64,000 bases of DNA, taken from NCBI GenBank assembly GCA_025356655.1, contig JANXRW010000027.1, forward strand, positions 1 to 64,000, given 5' to 3'. Below are positions 37,471 to 47,262 of this stretch, piece after piece; the stretch's first letter is position 1; every line of letters starts with the position of its first letter. Both the position numbers and the translations under genes were made by a program. This stretch comes from Betaproteobacteria bacterium (GTDB lineage: Bacteria; Pseudomonadota; Gammaproteobacteria; Burkholderiales; SHXO01). The notes under the pieces are model-generated. The model made no database searches. It was not told the origin of the DNA and saw only the letters and a list, made by a program, of their open reading frames with translations.

Positions 37471-40400
37471 TTATTGCGGGGGGCGCTGACGCGCACCGCG
37501 CTGCAGGTTGGCCAAGGCACCGGAGCGCCGCTGGGCGAGTTGGGGCTCAGCGGTTGGTTGCTTTGCGCCAACTTGATCAGGGCCGGGTTGGTCAGGGCCG
37601 GACAGGAACGCCGCGAGCGATGCAATGGTCGGGTACTGGAAGAGGTCCACCAGCGCGATCGCACGCCGCAGCCGCGCGGCGAGTCGCGACTGTACCTGGG
37701 CGATCTTCAGCGAATGGCCGCCGGCGTCGAAGAAGTTACGCTCCCGACCCACCGCCTCCACCTGCAGAACCTCGCACCAGATGGCGGACACCAGCCGCTC
37801 CATGTCACCGCGGGGCAGCCGCTCGGCCGGGTCCGTGCCCACCTGCATCGACTCGGGGTCCGGTAGGGCGCGGCGATCGAGCTTGCCCGTGGGCGATAGG
37901 GGGAGCCGCTCAATAAAAAGGAAACTCGACGGCACCATGTAGGCGGGCAGTAGCCCACCCAGGTAGGTACGCAGTCCGTCGGCGGCAGGTGGGCCACCAG
38001 GGGCCGCGCAAAGGTAGGCCACCAGCGCGGTGTCGCCATTGGCTTTTGGCCGGGCCAGCACGACGGCCTCCTGCACCGCCGGATGGCGCTGCAGCAGTGT
38101 TTCGATCTCGCCCAACTCGATGCGCAAACCGCGCAGCTTTACTTGGTGGTCCATTCGCCCAAGGAATTCCAGCGCACCCTGCGCATTGATCCGAACCAGG
38201 TCCCCCGTGCGATAGAGCCTTGCGAGCGCTTGCTCCGCGAAGGGATCGGGAACGAAGCGCTCCGCATCGAGCTCGGCCCGCTGCAGATAGCCGCGTGTCA
38301 CTCCCTCGCCACCGACGTAGAGTTCGCCCGGCATGCCGACTGGTAGCAACTGGCGCCCCGCGTCGAGCACGTGCAGCCGGACGTTCGGCACCGGGCGTCC
38401 AATGGGGGGCGCCGCGCTGGCGACTGGGGCGCACTCATGGTAGCTCGACCAGATGGTTGCTTCGGTCGGGCCGTAGAGGTTGAAGAAGCGGCAGGAGCCA
38501 CCCGTCCACCGCTCGGCCAACGCGGCGGGGCAGGCTTCCCCGACGGCATTGACCACACGCAGATCGGGGTAGGGCAGGTCGGGCAGGGCCATCAGGGCCG
38601 AGGGGGAAATGGTGAGGACCTCAATCCTCGACTCGCGCAGCAACCGATCCAGCGCCGGCCCCGGCATCAACTGCTCCGTGGTGCCCAGTACCAGCGTCCC
38701 GGCATTCGCCAGCGCCATGCTGATGTCGAAGGCCGCGGCATCGAAGCTCAGTGAGGCCAACTGCAATACCCGCATGCCTGGACGAAGGCCGAACAGGTCG
38801 CGCTGCGCCTGGCTTACGTTGCACCAGCCGTGATGCTCCACCAGCACGCCCTTGGGCTGTCCGGTGGAACCCGAAGTGTAGATCACGTAAGCGAGGTTTC
38901 GGGGACCCACGCCACTGCGGGCGTCGGTCTCCGGCATTCCGGCGCACAGCGTCAGCTCCTCTTCGACGAGGAGGCGCCGGGCACCCCTCTCAGGCAGGAT
39001 GGCCGCTCGCGGCCCATCCGTGAGCAGCAGGCCGGGGCGGGCATCCTCGACCATGAAGCGAAGGCGCTCCGGTGGGTAAGCGGGATCGAGCGGCAGGTAG
39101 GCGCCGCCCGCCTTGAGAGCGGCCAGCACGGCGACCACCATGTCCACGGATCGTGGCAGGCAGACACCGACCATGACATCCGGCCCCACGCCGAGGGTGC
39201 GCAGGCGGTGCGCCCACCGGTTCGCGCGGGCATTGAGTTCGCGGTAGCTAAGCGTGCACTCGCCGAAGACCACGGCGGGCAGGTCTGGGTGCTGTTGCGC
39301 GTGCGCCTCGAATAGCTCATGCAGGCAACGTCCCCCGGGAAACGGGCTGCGAGTGTCGTTCCAGTCGCGCAGCCAGCGGCGCTCCCCGTCGGACAACAGC
39401 GGCAGCCGTGAGAGCCGCTGCTCGGGCTGTCGCACGACTCCCTCCAGGAGCACCTGGAAATTGAGCGCTAGGCGCGCGATGGTGGCCGGTAGGAACAGCT
39501 CCGTGCTGTAGGCCCATAGGGCGACGAGTGAGTCGCCGCGCTCCTCCAGGGTGAGATGCAGGTCGTACTGGGCACTGCCAACGTGCGGTTCCATCACTCC
39601 CAGTCGGACGCCGGGGAGGGCGCTGCGGGTGATCTCGGGATCGCGCAGGTCGAAGGCCACCTGGAACAGCGGCTGTCGGCTGGTGTCGCGCTCGGGCCGA
39701 AGCGCCTCCACCAAGTGTTCGAAGGGAACGTCCCGGTTCGCGTAACCGTCCAGTAGCACCTGCTGCACGCGCTCGAGCAACTCCACGAACCGCGGGTCGC
39801 CCCCCAAGTCGGTGCGCAGCACGAGCAGATTGACGAGGAGACCGATGAGCGGTTCGAATTCCCCGCGATCCCGATTGGCCACCACGGTGCCGACGAGCAC
39901 ATCGGTTTGCTGAGCGTAGCGCGCGAGCAGCGCCTTGAAACCCGCGAGTAAGGTGATGAAGAGCGTCACACCCTGCGCCCGCGCGAGCGCGCGCAGGCGG
40001 TGCATCAGCCCTCGCGGCAATTCGGATTCATGCTGCGCGCCGTAATTGCCCTGCACCAAGGGCCGCGGCAGGTCCGTGGGCAATGCAAACCCGTGCAGGG
40101 CGCCGTCGAGCCGATTGCGCCAGTGCTCGATCTGGCGACGGTAGTCCGCGTCCTGCAGGCGAGCCAACTGCCAGCGCGAGAAGTCGCCGTACTGGGCCGC
40201 CAGCGGTGTGAGTTCCGCCTCGCCGTCGCTGGCGTAGAGCGCGAGGAATTCCCCGAACAAGACCCGCACGGACCAACCGTCGCCGACGATGTGATGCAGC
40301 ACGATGAGGAGTTCGCTGGCGGCTTCCGGCCCCTCGAACAGGCAGGCCCGCAGCAGCGGGCCACGGGCCAGGTCGAAGGGGCGGCGGGCGAAGGCCACCT

Positions 40401-43400
40401 GGGCCTCGCGCAGCGACTGGCCGTCGGCGAGCGTGTGCCGCTCGAGTTCGAAGGGCTGCGGGTCGTCGACCTGCTGCTGCGGTCGTCCGTCTACGTCCGG
40501 GAACCGGGTGCGCAGGGCGTCGTGCCGCTCCAGGATGGTCTGCAGGCAGTGCCGTACCAGGCTGTGGCGCACCGGCGCGGGCAAGCGCAGGCTGGCGAGG
40601 ATGAAATACGCCGGGTTCCCGGGGTTGATCCGGTCCAGGAACCAGAGGCGCTGCTGGGCAGAGGCCAGCGGCATTTCCGTTGCTCCCGCCGGCGTTGCGA
40701 CAACGGGGCCGGGTGCCGCTGACGGCGCCCTTGGCGTCGACTCGAGACGCGCTGCTTGGGCTGCGAGCGACGGGGCGGAGAACACGTCTCGCAGCGACCA
40801 TTGGACGCCGAACTGCTCGTTGATGGCGGTGAGCAGTTGGGTCGCCAGCAGCGACTGACCGCCCAGGTCGAAGAAGCCGGCGTTAGTGCTGAGCACTTCG
40901 ACGCCGAGCACCCGCCGCCAGATCTCCGCCAGTTGCCGCTCCACCGGCGTGGACGGGGCCAGCGCCGGCGCGCCATCGCGCAGCGCAAGCCGAGCCAGGG
41001 CGCCGCGGTCGAGCGCGCCGCCGGGGTCCCGGGGGAGGTGGTCCAGCCGGGTAACGCGCACCGTGCAGGCGGCACCCTGGGCGTCCTGGACCCCGAACCG
41101 CTCCGGCAACCGCGGGCTGGCGGCGCGTGGAAGTTCGGCGAACAGGTGCAGCCCGGCAGGCGGCCGCAGGGACGGCAGGTGGCGGGCAATCTCCGGGTTC
41201 GTCACGTCCGCGCCGATGGCCAGGCGCCCTGGGGCTTGCCGCAAGGCGACCTCCAGGCTGCGCACCGCCTGCTCGGGCGCCAGTTCCACCAGCCCCACGG
41301 CGCGCGCAGCTTCGCTTGCGGCGTGCTCAAGGCGCAGGCCCGTGTCGCGCCAGGCACTCCAGTTGAGGCAGTAACAATCCTCCAGCCCGGCCTGCTCGGA
41401 AAAGCTGTCCAGGTACTGGCCGGCGGCGGCATAGCCCCCGGCCATGCCGCCGCCAAAGACGCTGATCAGGGATGAGAACAGGATCAGGGCACTACCCGGG
41501 TGCTCGCGGCGCAACTGCGCGAGCGCCAGGGTGCCACCGATCTTGGCGTGGAAAATTGCTGCGAGGCTGGCGGGGGTCTCGTCGATCACCCGGCATTCAT
41601 GGTAGCTGCCCGCCAAGTGCAGCAATGCGTCCAGCCGGCCGCCACAGGTCGCCAAGGGCCCGGCCAGGGCCAGGCGCAGGGCCGGCAGGTCGGCGGCGTC
41701 GGCCGCCACGTAGTGCACCTGTGCGGACAGCGATCGGCAGTGCCGGAAGGCGGCGACGCGCGCGGCCTGGCCGGCGTCCAGGCTGGGGTCGTCCTGGCGT
41801 TGGGGCGGCGGAAGGGGGGTGCGACCGACCAGAATGACGTGAGCGCCGAGAGCCGTGAGCAGCCACGCCGCAACCTCGACGGCGATCCCGCCCAGCCCGC
41901 CGGTGACCAGAAAAGTACCCCCGGGGTGCAGCGCGCTAGGGCGCGCCGGGGATGCTTCGAGCACCACCGGTAGCAGCGCCGGGACATAGCGCTCACCGTC
42001 GCGCCAGGCCACCACGCGCTCCGGTGCTGGCGCAGCGAGTTCTCCCAGCAGCAGGGCGGCGGCCACGCCCGGTGCTGCGGTTCCCAGATCCACGGCAATG
42101 GCGCGCAGGCCCGGGTGTTCCCGCGCAACGGACCGCACCAAGCCCAGCAGCGTGGCTCGGGCGCAGTCGACCGCCTCCGGGCCAGCGACCGCTTGCCAGC
42201 CGTTACCTGCCACCACCACGTCGATGTTTCTACCCAACCCGGTCAGGGCTCGCAGGCAACCCACGAGACGGGCGCACTCGCGCACCGCAACCACGGCGTC
42301 CTGCGCCGTCGCCCCGGCGGGTGGCGACGCCTGGTGGCTCCATAAGTACAGCGCCTGCACCGGCTCGGAGCTGCCGTCGGCTAAGTCGGCGATGGCCCGA
42401 ACCAGCGTGGCGGCTTCGTCCGGGTCGACGCGCTGGGCCGGGTGCTCCACCGGCGCGGCACCGGCGGTTAGCAGGCGGGGGGCGAGGCCCTGCGCGCGGA
42501 GCGCCCGGACCACTTCGGTCGACAGCGGGCGGTCATCACCGAACACCAGCACGGTGCCGCCGGGGGGCAACGCACCCTGGGCAGCGACGCGGCGCCGCCA
42601 TCCGGGCCGGAGGAACCACTGCCCTAACGTATGGGCGCCGCGACTGAGGATCTCCATGCGGCGTACTTGCGCCTCGAAGCGGCCGGCACTCAGGGCCTTT
42701 TGCAAGGCTGAACGCTGGATTTTGCCGATCGAGGTCTTCGGGATATCCGGTCGGGCGAGCGGCAGCAGCAACGCCGGGGAGATGCCGAACTCCGACACTA
42801 CCGCGCGGCGGATCGCGCGTAGGAGGTCCGCGAGCGCGTCGTCATCGGAGATCTCGGGGACGAAGAACACAGCCAGGCCCTCGGCACCGCCGCTACGCGG
42901 GTCGGCGACCCCGCAGGCAGCCGTGAAGGACCGCGCCACGCCATCGACGGCCTCGACGGCCGCTTCGATGCTAGGGCCGGCATAGTTGATCCCGTTGATG
43001 ATGATGACGGCCTTGTCGCGACCGGCGATGGTGAGCCGCCCGGCTTCGATCTGGCCGAGGTCACCCGTGCGGAACCAGCCGTCGGCGGTGAAGGATTCCG
43101 CGTTGAGGGCGGGGTTGTCGTAGTAGCCACCCGTCACCGTCTGGCCGGCGACCTGCAGGTGGCCCACCTGTCCTTCGCGCAGCAATTGGTCCTGGTCGTC
43201 AACGATGCGCACGCGAGCGCCGGCGACCGGCCGCCCGATGCTGACCCCGGTGTCAGCATCGGAGGTCGTTGCGAGACGGAAGTGCTCGTTGTACGTCACG
43301 CCCGAGGAAGTCTCTGTCATCCCCCAGGCGGGCAGCATGCAGTCCGTCGCTAAGCCGTGCGGGGCGAGCAACTGCAGGAACGCCCGCGCCGTGGCGGCAA

Positions 43401-44799
43401 CGATGGCCTCTCCGCCGTTCATGGCCACGCGCAGGCAGGACAAGTCCCACTGGCGTCGCCCGACCTCCTCCTTGAGGCCGACTACCAAGCCAAAGGCGAA
43501 GTTCGGAGCGAAACATAGCGTGGCGCGATGGCGCTCGATCAGGTCCAGCCAGAGCAGTGGGTCCTTGAGCACCAATTCCGTCGGTGCGTGCAGTTGGCGG
43601 GCACCGACGTAGAGGTCCTGTACGTGGGCGAGGATGAGTCCCGCCACGTGGTCCATGGGCATCCAGTTGATGGAGATTGTCTCGCAACTCAATCCGATGC
43701 GTACGGCAGTTGCTTGCGACCGCGCGATCAGGTTTTGGTGCGTGAGCGGCACACCCTTGGGCTTGCCCGTGCTGCCCGAGGTGAGCATCAACAGGGCCAC
43801 GTCGGTGCCCTTCAAGCCCTCGGTCGGCGCCGCGGGCTCGGCACGACGCAGGGCCTCGACGCTTAGCAGGTCGATCGACTTGCGTCCGAGCAGGCGCGCC
43901 GCGCCGCGCAGGTCGGCGAGCAGGTGGTCGCTGGTGAGCACCGGTGCGCTGCCCAATAGTTCGAGCACGTCGCCCAGGCGCCGCACCGCGGCGTTGAGCT
44001 CCGTGTAGCCCGGCGCCACCGGCGTGGGAACGGGCACCAGGCCCCCTAGCTGGCAGGCCCAGAACGCCTCGATGAAGTCGCGGTTGTCCGCAAGGTGAAA
44101 GATTACCCGCATGCCCGGCAGCAGTCCCGCCGCGCGCAAACCGCTCAAGGTCCGCGCGGCACGCTCGCGCAGTTCTGCGTAGCTACTGAACGCTTCGCTT
44201 CCGTCGGCTAAGTGGTAGACGAGGCCGTGCGGAGCCGGCAGTCGCGCGGCGTTTTCCAGTACCTCCGCCAGGATCTGAGGCCCCCCGGGGGGGAGTTGAA
44301 GTTCACCGCCGTCGATAAAGGCCGCGGGCGCATCCGCGGCCACCTCCTGCTGTGCCCCCTCGCCGCCGCCGCTCGCTTTCACGCCGACCACCCGTGGCCG
44401 TTGCCAGTCCGGCAGCAAGTCAGCGAGGTGAAGCGGGCGGGCCGGGGCGAATCCCGGCAGCGCCACCGCTGCAGCCGCTTCTACCCGCCGATCCGCGAGT
44501 ACCTCGGCCTGCGCCCGGCTCGCCAGGCGATCATCGATCACCGGCACTCCCGCGAGCGCGGCCTCGTCCCACTGCCCGTGTTCGTCGAGCGGTACGGTTG
44601 AGATTCGCACGATCTCCGCCCAGGCGGCGCCGTCGACGGCGCGCGCACGGTCGCGCAGGCGCTCGGCCGAGAAGGGCTCGCGAGCCACGACGTAGACGAC
44701 GGGGACGTCGGCGCCCTGGGCGGTAGGCCGAAGGATCGCACGGCAGTCGATGACGGCAGGATCGCGGCGCAGGGCGGATTCGACGCAGAGTAGGTCCAT
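37471..44799 (-). CDS. Hybrid assembly-line protein: AMP-ligase-KR-ACP-C-A-T
   Basis: Acyl-AMP ligase (LTSGSTGKPKGVPLTHQN, WMPMDHVAGLILAHVQD, FRTGDLG), KR (LVTGGLGGIAVEV, FSSLISVFGGGMAGGYAAAGQYLD), ACP (FFDLGGQSLLATQLL), C (ASAQQRLWFLD, HHIVGDGWS), A (YTSGSTGQPKG, LYGPTEATIW), T (FFDAGGHSLKIAQ). Confidence 0.95.
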   Translation of the reverse strand: MDLLCVESALRRDPAVIDCRAILRPTAQGADVPVVYVVAREPFSAERLRDRARAVDGAAWAEIVRISTVPLDEHGQWDEAALAGVPVIDDRLASRAQAEVLADRRVEAAAAVALPGFAPARPLHLADLLPDWQRPRVVGVKASGGGEGAQQEVAADAPAAFIDGGELQLPPGGPQILAEVLENAARLPAPHGLVYHLADGSEAFSSYAELRERAARTLSGLRAAGLLPGMRVIFHLADNRDFIEAFWACQLGGLVPVPTPVAPGYTELNAAVRRLGDVLELLGSAPVLTSDHLLADLRGAARLLGRKSIDLLSVEALRRAEPAAPTEGLKGTDVALLMLTSGSTGKPKGVPLTHQNLIARSQATAVRIGLSCETISINWMPMDHVAGLILAHVQDLYVGARQLHAPTELVLKDPLLWLDLIERHRATLCFAPNFAFGLVVGLKEEVGRRQWDLSCLRVAMNGGEAIVAATARAFLQLLAPHGLATDCMLPAWGMTETSSGVTYNEHFRLATTSDADTGVSIGRPVAGARVRIVDDQDQLLREGQVGHLQVAGQTVTGGYYDNPALNAESFTADGWFRTGDLGQIEAGRLTIAGRDKAVIIINGINYAGPSIEAAVEAVDGVARSFTAACGVADPRSGGAEGLAVFFVPEISDDDALADLLRAIRRAVVSEFGISPALLLPLARPDIPKTSIGKIQRSALQKALSAGRFEAQVRRMEILSRGAHTLGQWFLRPGWRRRVAAQGALPPGGTVLVFGDDRPLSTEVVRALRAQGLAPRLLTAGAAPVEHPAQRVDPDEAATLVRAIADLADGSSEPVQALYLWSHQASPPAGATAQDAVVAVRECARLVGCLRALTGLGRNIDVVVAGNGWQAVAGPEAVDCARATLLGLVRSVAREHPGLRAIAVDLGTAAPGVAAALLLGELAAPAPERVVAWRDGERYVPALLPVVLEASPARPSALHPGGTFLVTGGLGGIAVEVAAWLLTALGAHVILVGRTPLPPPQRQDDPSLDAGQAARVAAFRHCRSLSAQVHYVAADAADLPALRLALAGPLATCGGRLDALLHLAGSYHECRVIDETPASLAAIFHAKIGGTLALAQLRREHPGSALILFSSLISVFGGGMAGGYAAAGQYLDSFSEQAGLEDCYCLNWSAWRDTGLRLEHAASEAARAVGLVELAPEQAVRSLEVALRQAPGRLAIGADVTNPEIARHLPSLRPPAGLHLFAELPRAASPRLPERFGVQDAQGAACTVRVTRLDHLPRDPGGALDRGALARLALRDGAPALAPSTPVERQLAEIWRRVLGVEVLSTNAGFFDLGGQSLLATQLLTAINEQFGVQWSLRDVFSAPSLAAQAARLESTPRAPSAAPGPVVATPAGATEMPLASAQQRLWFLDRINPGNPAYFILASLRLPAPVRHSLVRHCLQTILERHDALRTRFPDVDGRPQQQVDDPQPFELERHTLADGQSLREAQVAFARRPFDLARGPLLRACLFEGPEAASELLIVLHHIVGDGWSVRVLFGEFLALYASDGEAELTPLAAQYGDFSRWQLARLQDADYRRQIEHWRNRLDGALHGFALPTDLPRPLVQGNYGAQHESELPRGLMHRLRALARAQGVTLFITLLAGFKALLARYAQQTDVLVGTVVANRDRGEFEPLIGLLVNLLVLRTDLGGDPRFVELLERVQQVLLDGYANRDVPFEHLVEALRPERDTSRQPLFQVAFDLRDPEITRSALPGVRLGVMEPHVGSAQYDLHLTLEERGDSLVALWAYSTELFLPATIARLALNFQVLLEGVVRQPEQRLSRLPLLSDGERRWLRDWNDTRSPFPGGRCLHELFEAHAQQHPDLPAVVFGECTLSYRELNARANRWAHRLRTLGVGPDVMVGVCLPRSVDMVVAVLAALKAGGAYLPLDPAYPPERLRFMVEDARPGLLLTDGPRAAILPERGARRLLVEEELTLCAGMPETDARSGVGPRNLAYVIYTSGSTGQPKGVLVEHHGWCNVSQAQRDLFGLRPGMRVLQLASLSFDAAAFDISMALANAGTLVLGTTEQLMPGPALDRLLRESRIEVLTISPSALMALPDLPYPDLRVVNAVGEACPAALAERWTGGSCRFFNLYGPTEATIWSSYHECAPVASAAPPIGRPVPNVRLHVLDAGRQLLPVGMPGELYVGGEGVTRGYLQRAELDAERFVPDPFAEQALARLYRTGDLVRINAQGALEFLGRMDHQVKLRGLRIELGEIETLLQRHPAVQEAVVLARPKANGDTALVAYLCAAPGGPPAADGLRTYLGGLLPAYMVPSSFLFIERLPLSPTGKLDRRALPDPESMQVGTDPAERLPRGDMERLVSAIWCEVLQVEAVGRERNFFDAGGHSLKIAQVQSRLAARLRRAIALVDLFQYPTIASLAAFLSGPDQPGPDQVGAKQPTAEPQLAQRRSGALANLQRGARQRPPQ

Positions 44800-44874
44800 G
44801 GGGTTTCCTTCAGCGAACGGCCGGGCACGCGCACGCTCCGCCCTGGCTCGGCGTGCGGGTGACAGGTTTGCAGT

Positions 44875-45963
44875 TCAAACGCGCGGCGGGGCATGCGCAT
44901 TGTCCCGGAGGGCTGCGGCGCCGTTCATGAAGCCGCGCTGCACATTGTATCCCCAGGCAAATGCCTGGCGCCGGTTGAACTCGATGCGCGGCAGCGCGAA
45001 GGGCGCGGCGCCGGGCAGGATGACCCCCGCGCAGGTCGAGAAGGCGGCCGCCACACCGGCCTCCGCGACCGCCGCCACCGCCTCCGGTCCGATGCGGCCG
45101 TATGGGTAGACATAACTGCGTACGGGCTGGTCCAGTCGCGCTTGTAATTCGGTCAGCGCGCCGTGCACCTCCAGTCGCAGTTGTTCAGGGGTCGCGCGCT
45201 GTAGGTTAGGGTGAGAGGCGGAATGGCAGCCGATCTCGAACCCACGGTCCTGCAACTCGCGTAGTTGCGGCCAATCCATGAGAGGAAAGTCGCGGCCCTC
45301 CTCCATGACGGGAACACCCAGCGTCTCACCGAGGCGGGCGAGCGCAGGCGCAACCGCCGCATGGGGGCCGTCGGTTAGCGCGGCGCACAGGCGCGAATGC
45401 ACCCGTTCCCGCTGGTGCGCGTTTGCGAGGCTCGCGGTCCCGGACAGGCCGCTGCCCGGCAAGGCCTGTTCCAGATCCAGCGCCAGGCTCGCCGTGCGCC
45501 GCAGCATCCCCGCGAGCTGTTCCCACCAGTAGAGGCGCTCGGTGCCGACGTATTTTGTCACGACGTAGAAGGCCGCTGGGATGCCCAGGCGTGCGAGGAT
45601 GGGGGCGGCCACTCGGAAGTTATCGGCATAGCCGTCGTCGAAGGTGACACAAAAGCGGATCCGCCCGGCGCCGGCGGGCTGCGCGGCGGCGCTGGGCAGG
45701 ACCGGGTCGAAGTGGTGCAGCATGAAGCGCATCTGGGCTTCGAAGGTGACGGGGTCGGTGCCGCGCTCGACGTTAAACCGGGCGTCGCCGGGCTCCGCTG
45801 GCGCCACGCGGTGGTAGCACAGCGCCACGGTGGCCCCTCCAGCGCGAGCCCATCGGCGCCAGGACCATGCGAAGTAGCCGGAGGCGTGCAGCAGGGGGCT
45901 CAGGGCTTTGGCGAGCGTCGTGAGCGGCGCGATCATGGCAGGGGGAAAAGTGAAAGCATCCAA
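44875..45963 (-). CDS. Polysaccharide deacetylase family protein
   Basis: CVTFDDGYADNFRVAAPILARLGIPAAFYVVTKYVG; EIGCHSASHPNL; YPYGRIG. Confidence 0.9.
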   Translation of the reverse strand: MDAFTFPPAMIAPLTTLAKALSPLLHASGYFAWSWRRWARAGGATVALCYHRVAPAEPGDARFNVERGTDPVTFEAQMRFMLHHFDPVLPSAAAQPAGAGRIRFCVTFDDGYADNFRVAAPILARLGIPAAFYVVTKYVGTERLYWWEQLAGMLRRTASLALDLEQALPGSGLSGTASLANAHQRERVHSRLCAALTDGPHAAVAPALARLGETLGVPVMEEGRDFPLMDWPQLRELQDRGFEIGCHSASHPNLQRATPEQLRLEVHGALTELQARLDQPVRSYVYPYGRIGPEAVAAVAEAGVAAAFSTCAGVILPGAAPFALPRIEFNRRQAFAWGYNVQRGFMNGAAALRDNAHAPPRV

Positions 45964-46185
45964 CCCGTTAAGCAGCAGTCATGCCGGGCAGAACTGAATG
46001 GCGCTCGCGTGGCGGGGCGAAAAAACTGTGTCAGGAATGTTACCGAAAGGCTGTTTGGCCTCAACGGACCGGATGGTTCGGCCGATAACCCTAGCGTCCT
46101 AGACGGATCAGAGCGCCGCGTTCGGCGTTGTGCACACCGCGGTGCGTAAGCGGTAGCGGGCATTGATCCGCCCGAAAACAAGGAG

Positions 46186-47247
46186 ATGAATACCATGTCT
46201 TTCATCGAAGGTGCCGGGCGTCTTGCCCCGCTTCGCTCGCTCGCCCGGTTGGCGGCCATCCTATTGATCGGCCACGTCTGGGTCGCGAGCGCAGCGGCGC
46301 AGGTGCTGCCACTGGCCGATTATCCCAATTCCCCCGCACTGATGCACGAGGGAAAGGAGTACCGGATCGTGCGCGGCGACCTCTATGCACGCGTGACGAC
46401 CACGCTCAGCTTCGTGGAGCATCTCTACGACCCGGATGTCTATGCCAAGAATTACACGACCGTTGCGGGGGTCGTGTACCGCTTGGCCGGCAATGGCCAA
46501 AAAATTCCGGTGCGTACCCGCATGACCGAAGGGTTCGAGGGCGCGGCCACCATCCGTGACCTGATCGGGCCCACGCGTGGCTGGACGGCGCTGACGCTTT
46601 TGGCGCCCGGAGCACCGACCGTCCCGGCCTATGTCAACCTGTTCCAGCGCATCCTCGCGGGCAAGGCGGACTTCATCGACAACCGTGTCGAGCCCTCCGC
46701 CAGCATCGCGCACGGGGGTAAGACCGCGCTGCACGCCTTCGCCGTTGCGCCCACGGGCGCTCTCTACGTCACCAAGGCCTCGATGGAGACCGGACTCGCC
46801 TACTTCCGCAAGGGCGACAACTTCTACTTCAGTGGGTGGTACTACATCGCCAAAGGCCACCCGTTGAGCATCGTCGACCTCAAGGACCCCTTCCTGCCCA
46901 ACTATCCGGGCATGCGCATCCTCTTCACCGATGACCTGCAGCCTAGGATCGAACTCAAGTTGGGCGACATGGGCGAGCGCCCCACGTATCGGGCTAGCGC
47001 ACTGGTGCAAATGTCGACTAAACGCTGGGTCAATGTTCGGCTCCATTACTTCCTGTCCGATGGCCCGGACGGCCAGATCGAACTTTGGCTCGACGGCCAG
47101 AAGATCATCGACGCCCAGGGGAAAACCATGCCGTTGCCTGACAGCGTATACGCCAACGTTGAACTGGGCATCACCTCTAACGGGCCGGGCGTTATCACCG
47201 AGTTGTTCGTCGACGATATCCAATTCTCCGATAAGCCCATCCCCTGA
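46186..47247 (+). CDS. Secreted polysaccharide-lyase-like / concanavalin-fold protein
   Basis: Signal peptide; FYFSGWYYIAKG...KRWVNVRLHYFLSDGPDGQIELWLDGQKIIDAQGKT...VELGITSNGPGVITELFVDDIQ. Confidence 0.6.
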   Translation: MNTMSFIEGAGRLAPLRSLARLAAILLIGHVWVASAAAQVLPLADYPNSPALMHEGKEYRIVRGDLYARVTTTLSFVEHLYDPDVYAKNYTTVAGVVYRLAGNGQKIPVRTRMTEGFEGAATIRDLIGPTRGWTALTLLAPGAPTVPAYVNLFQRILAGKADFIDNRVEPSASIAHGGKTALHAFAVAPTGALYVTKASMETGLAYFRKGDNFYFSGWYYIAKGHPLSIVDLKDPFLPNYPGMRILFTDDLQPRIELKLGDMGERPTYRASALVQMSTKRWVNVRLHYFLSDGPDGQIELWLDGQKIIDAQGKTMPLPDSVYANVELGITSNGPGVITELFVDDIQFSDKPIP

Positions 47248-47262
47248 GCGCACGGGGTTCGC

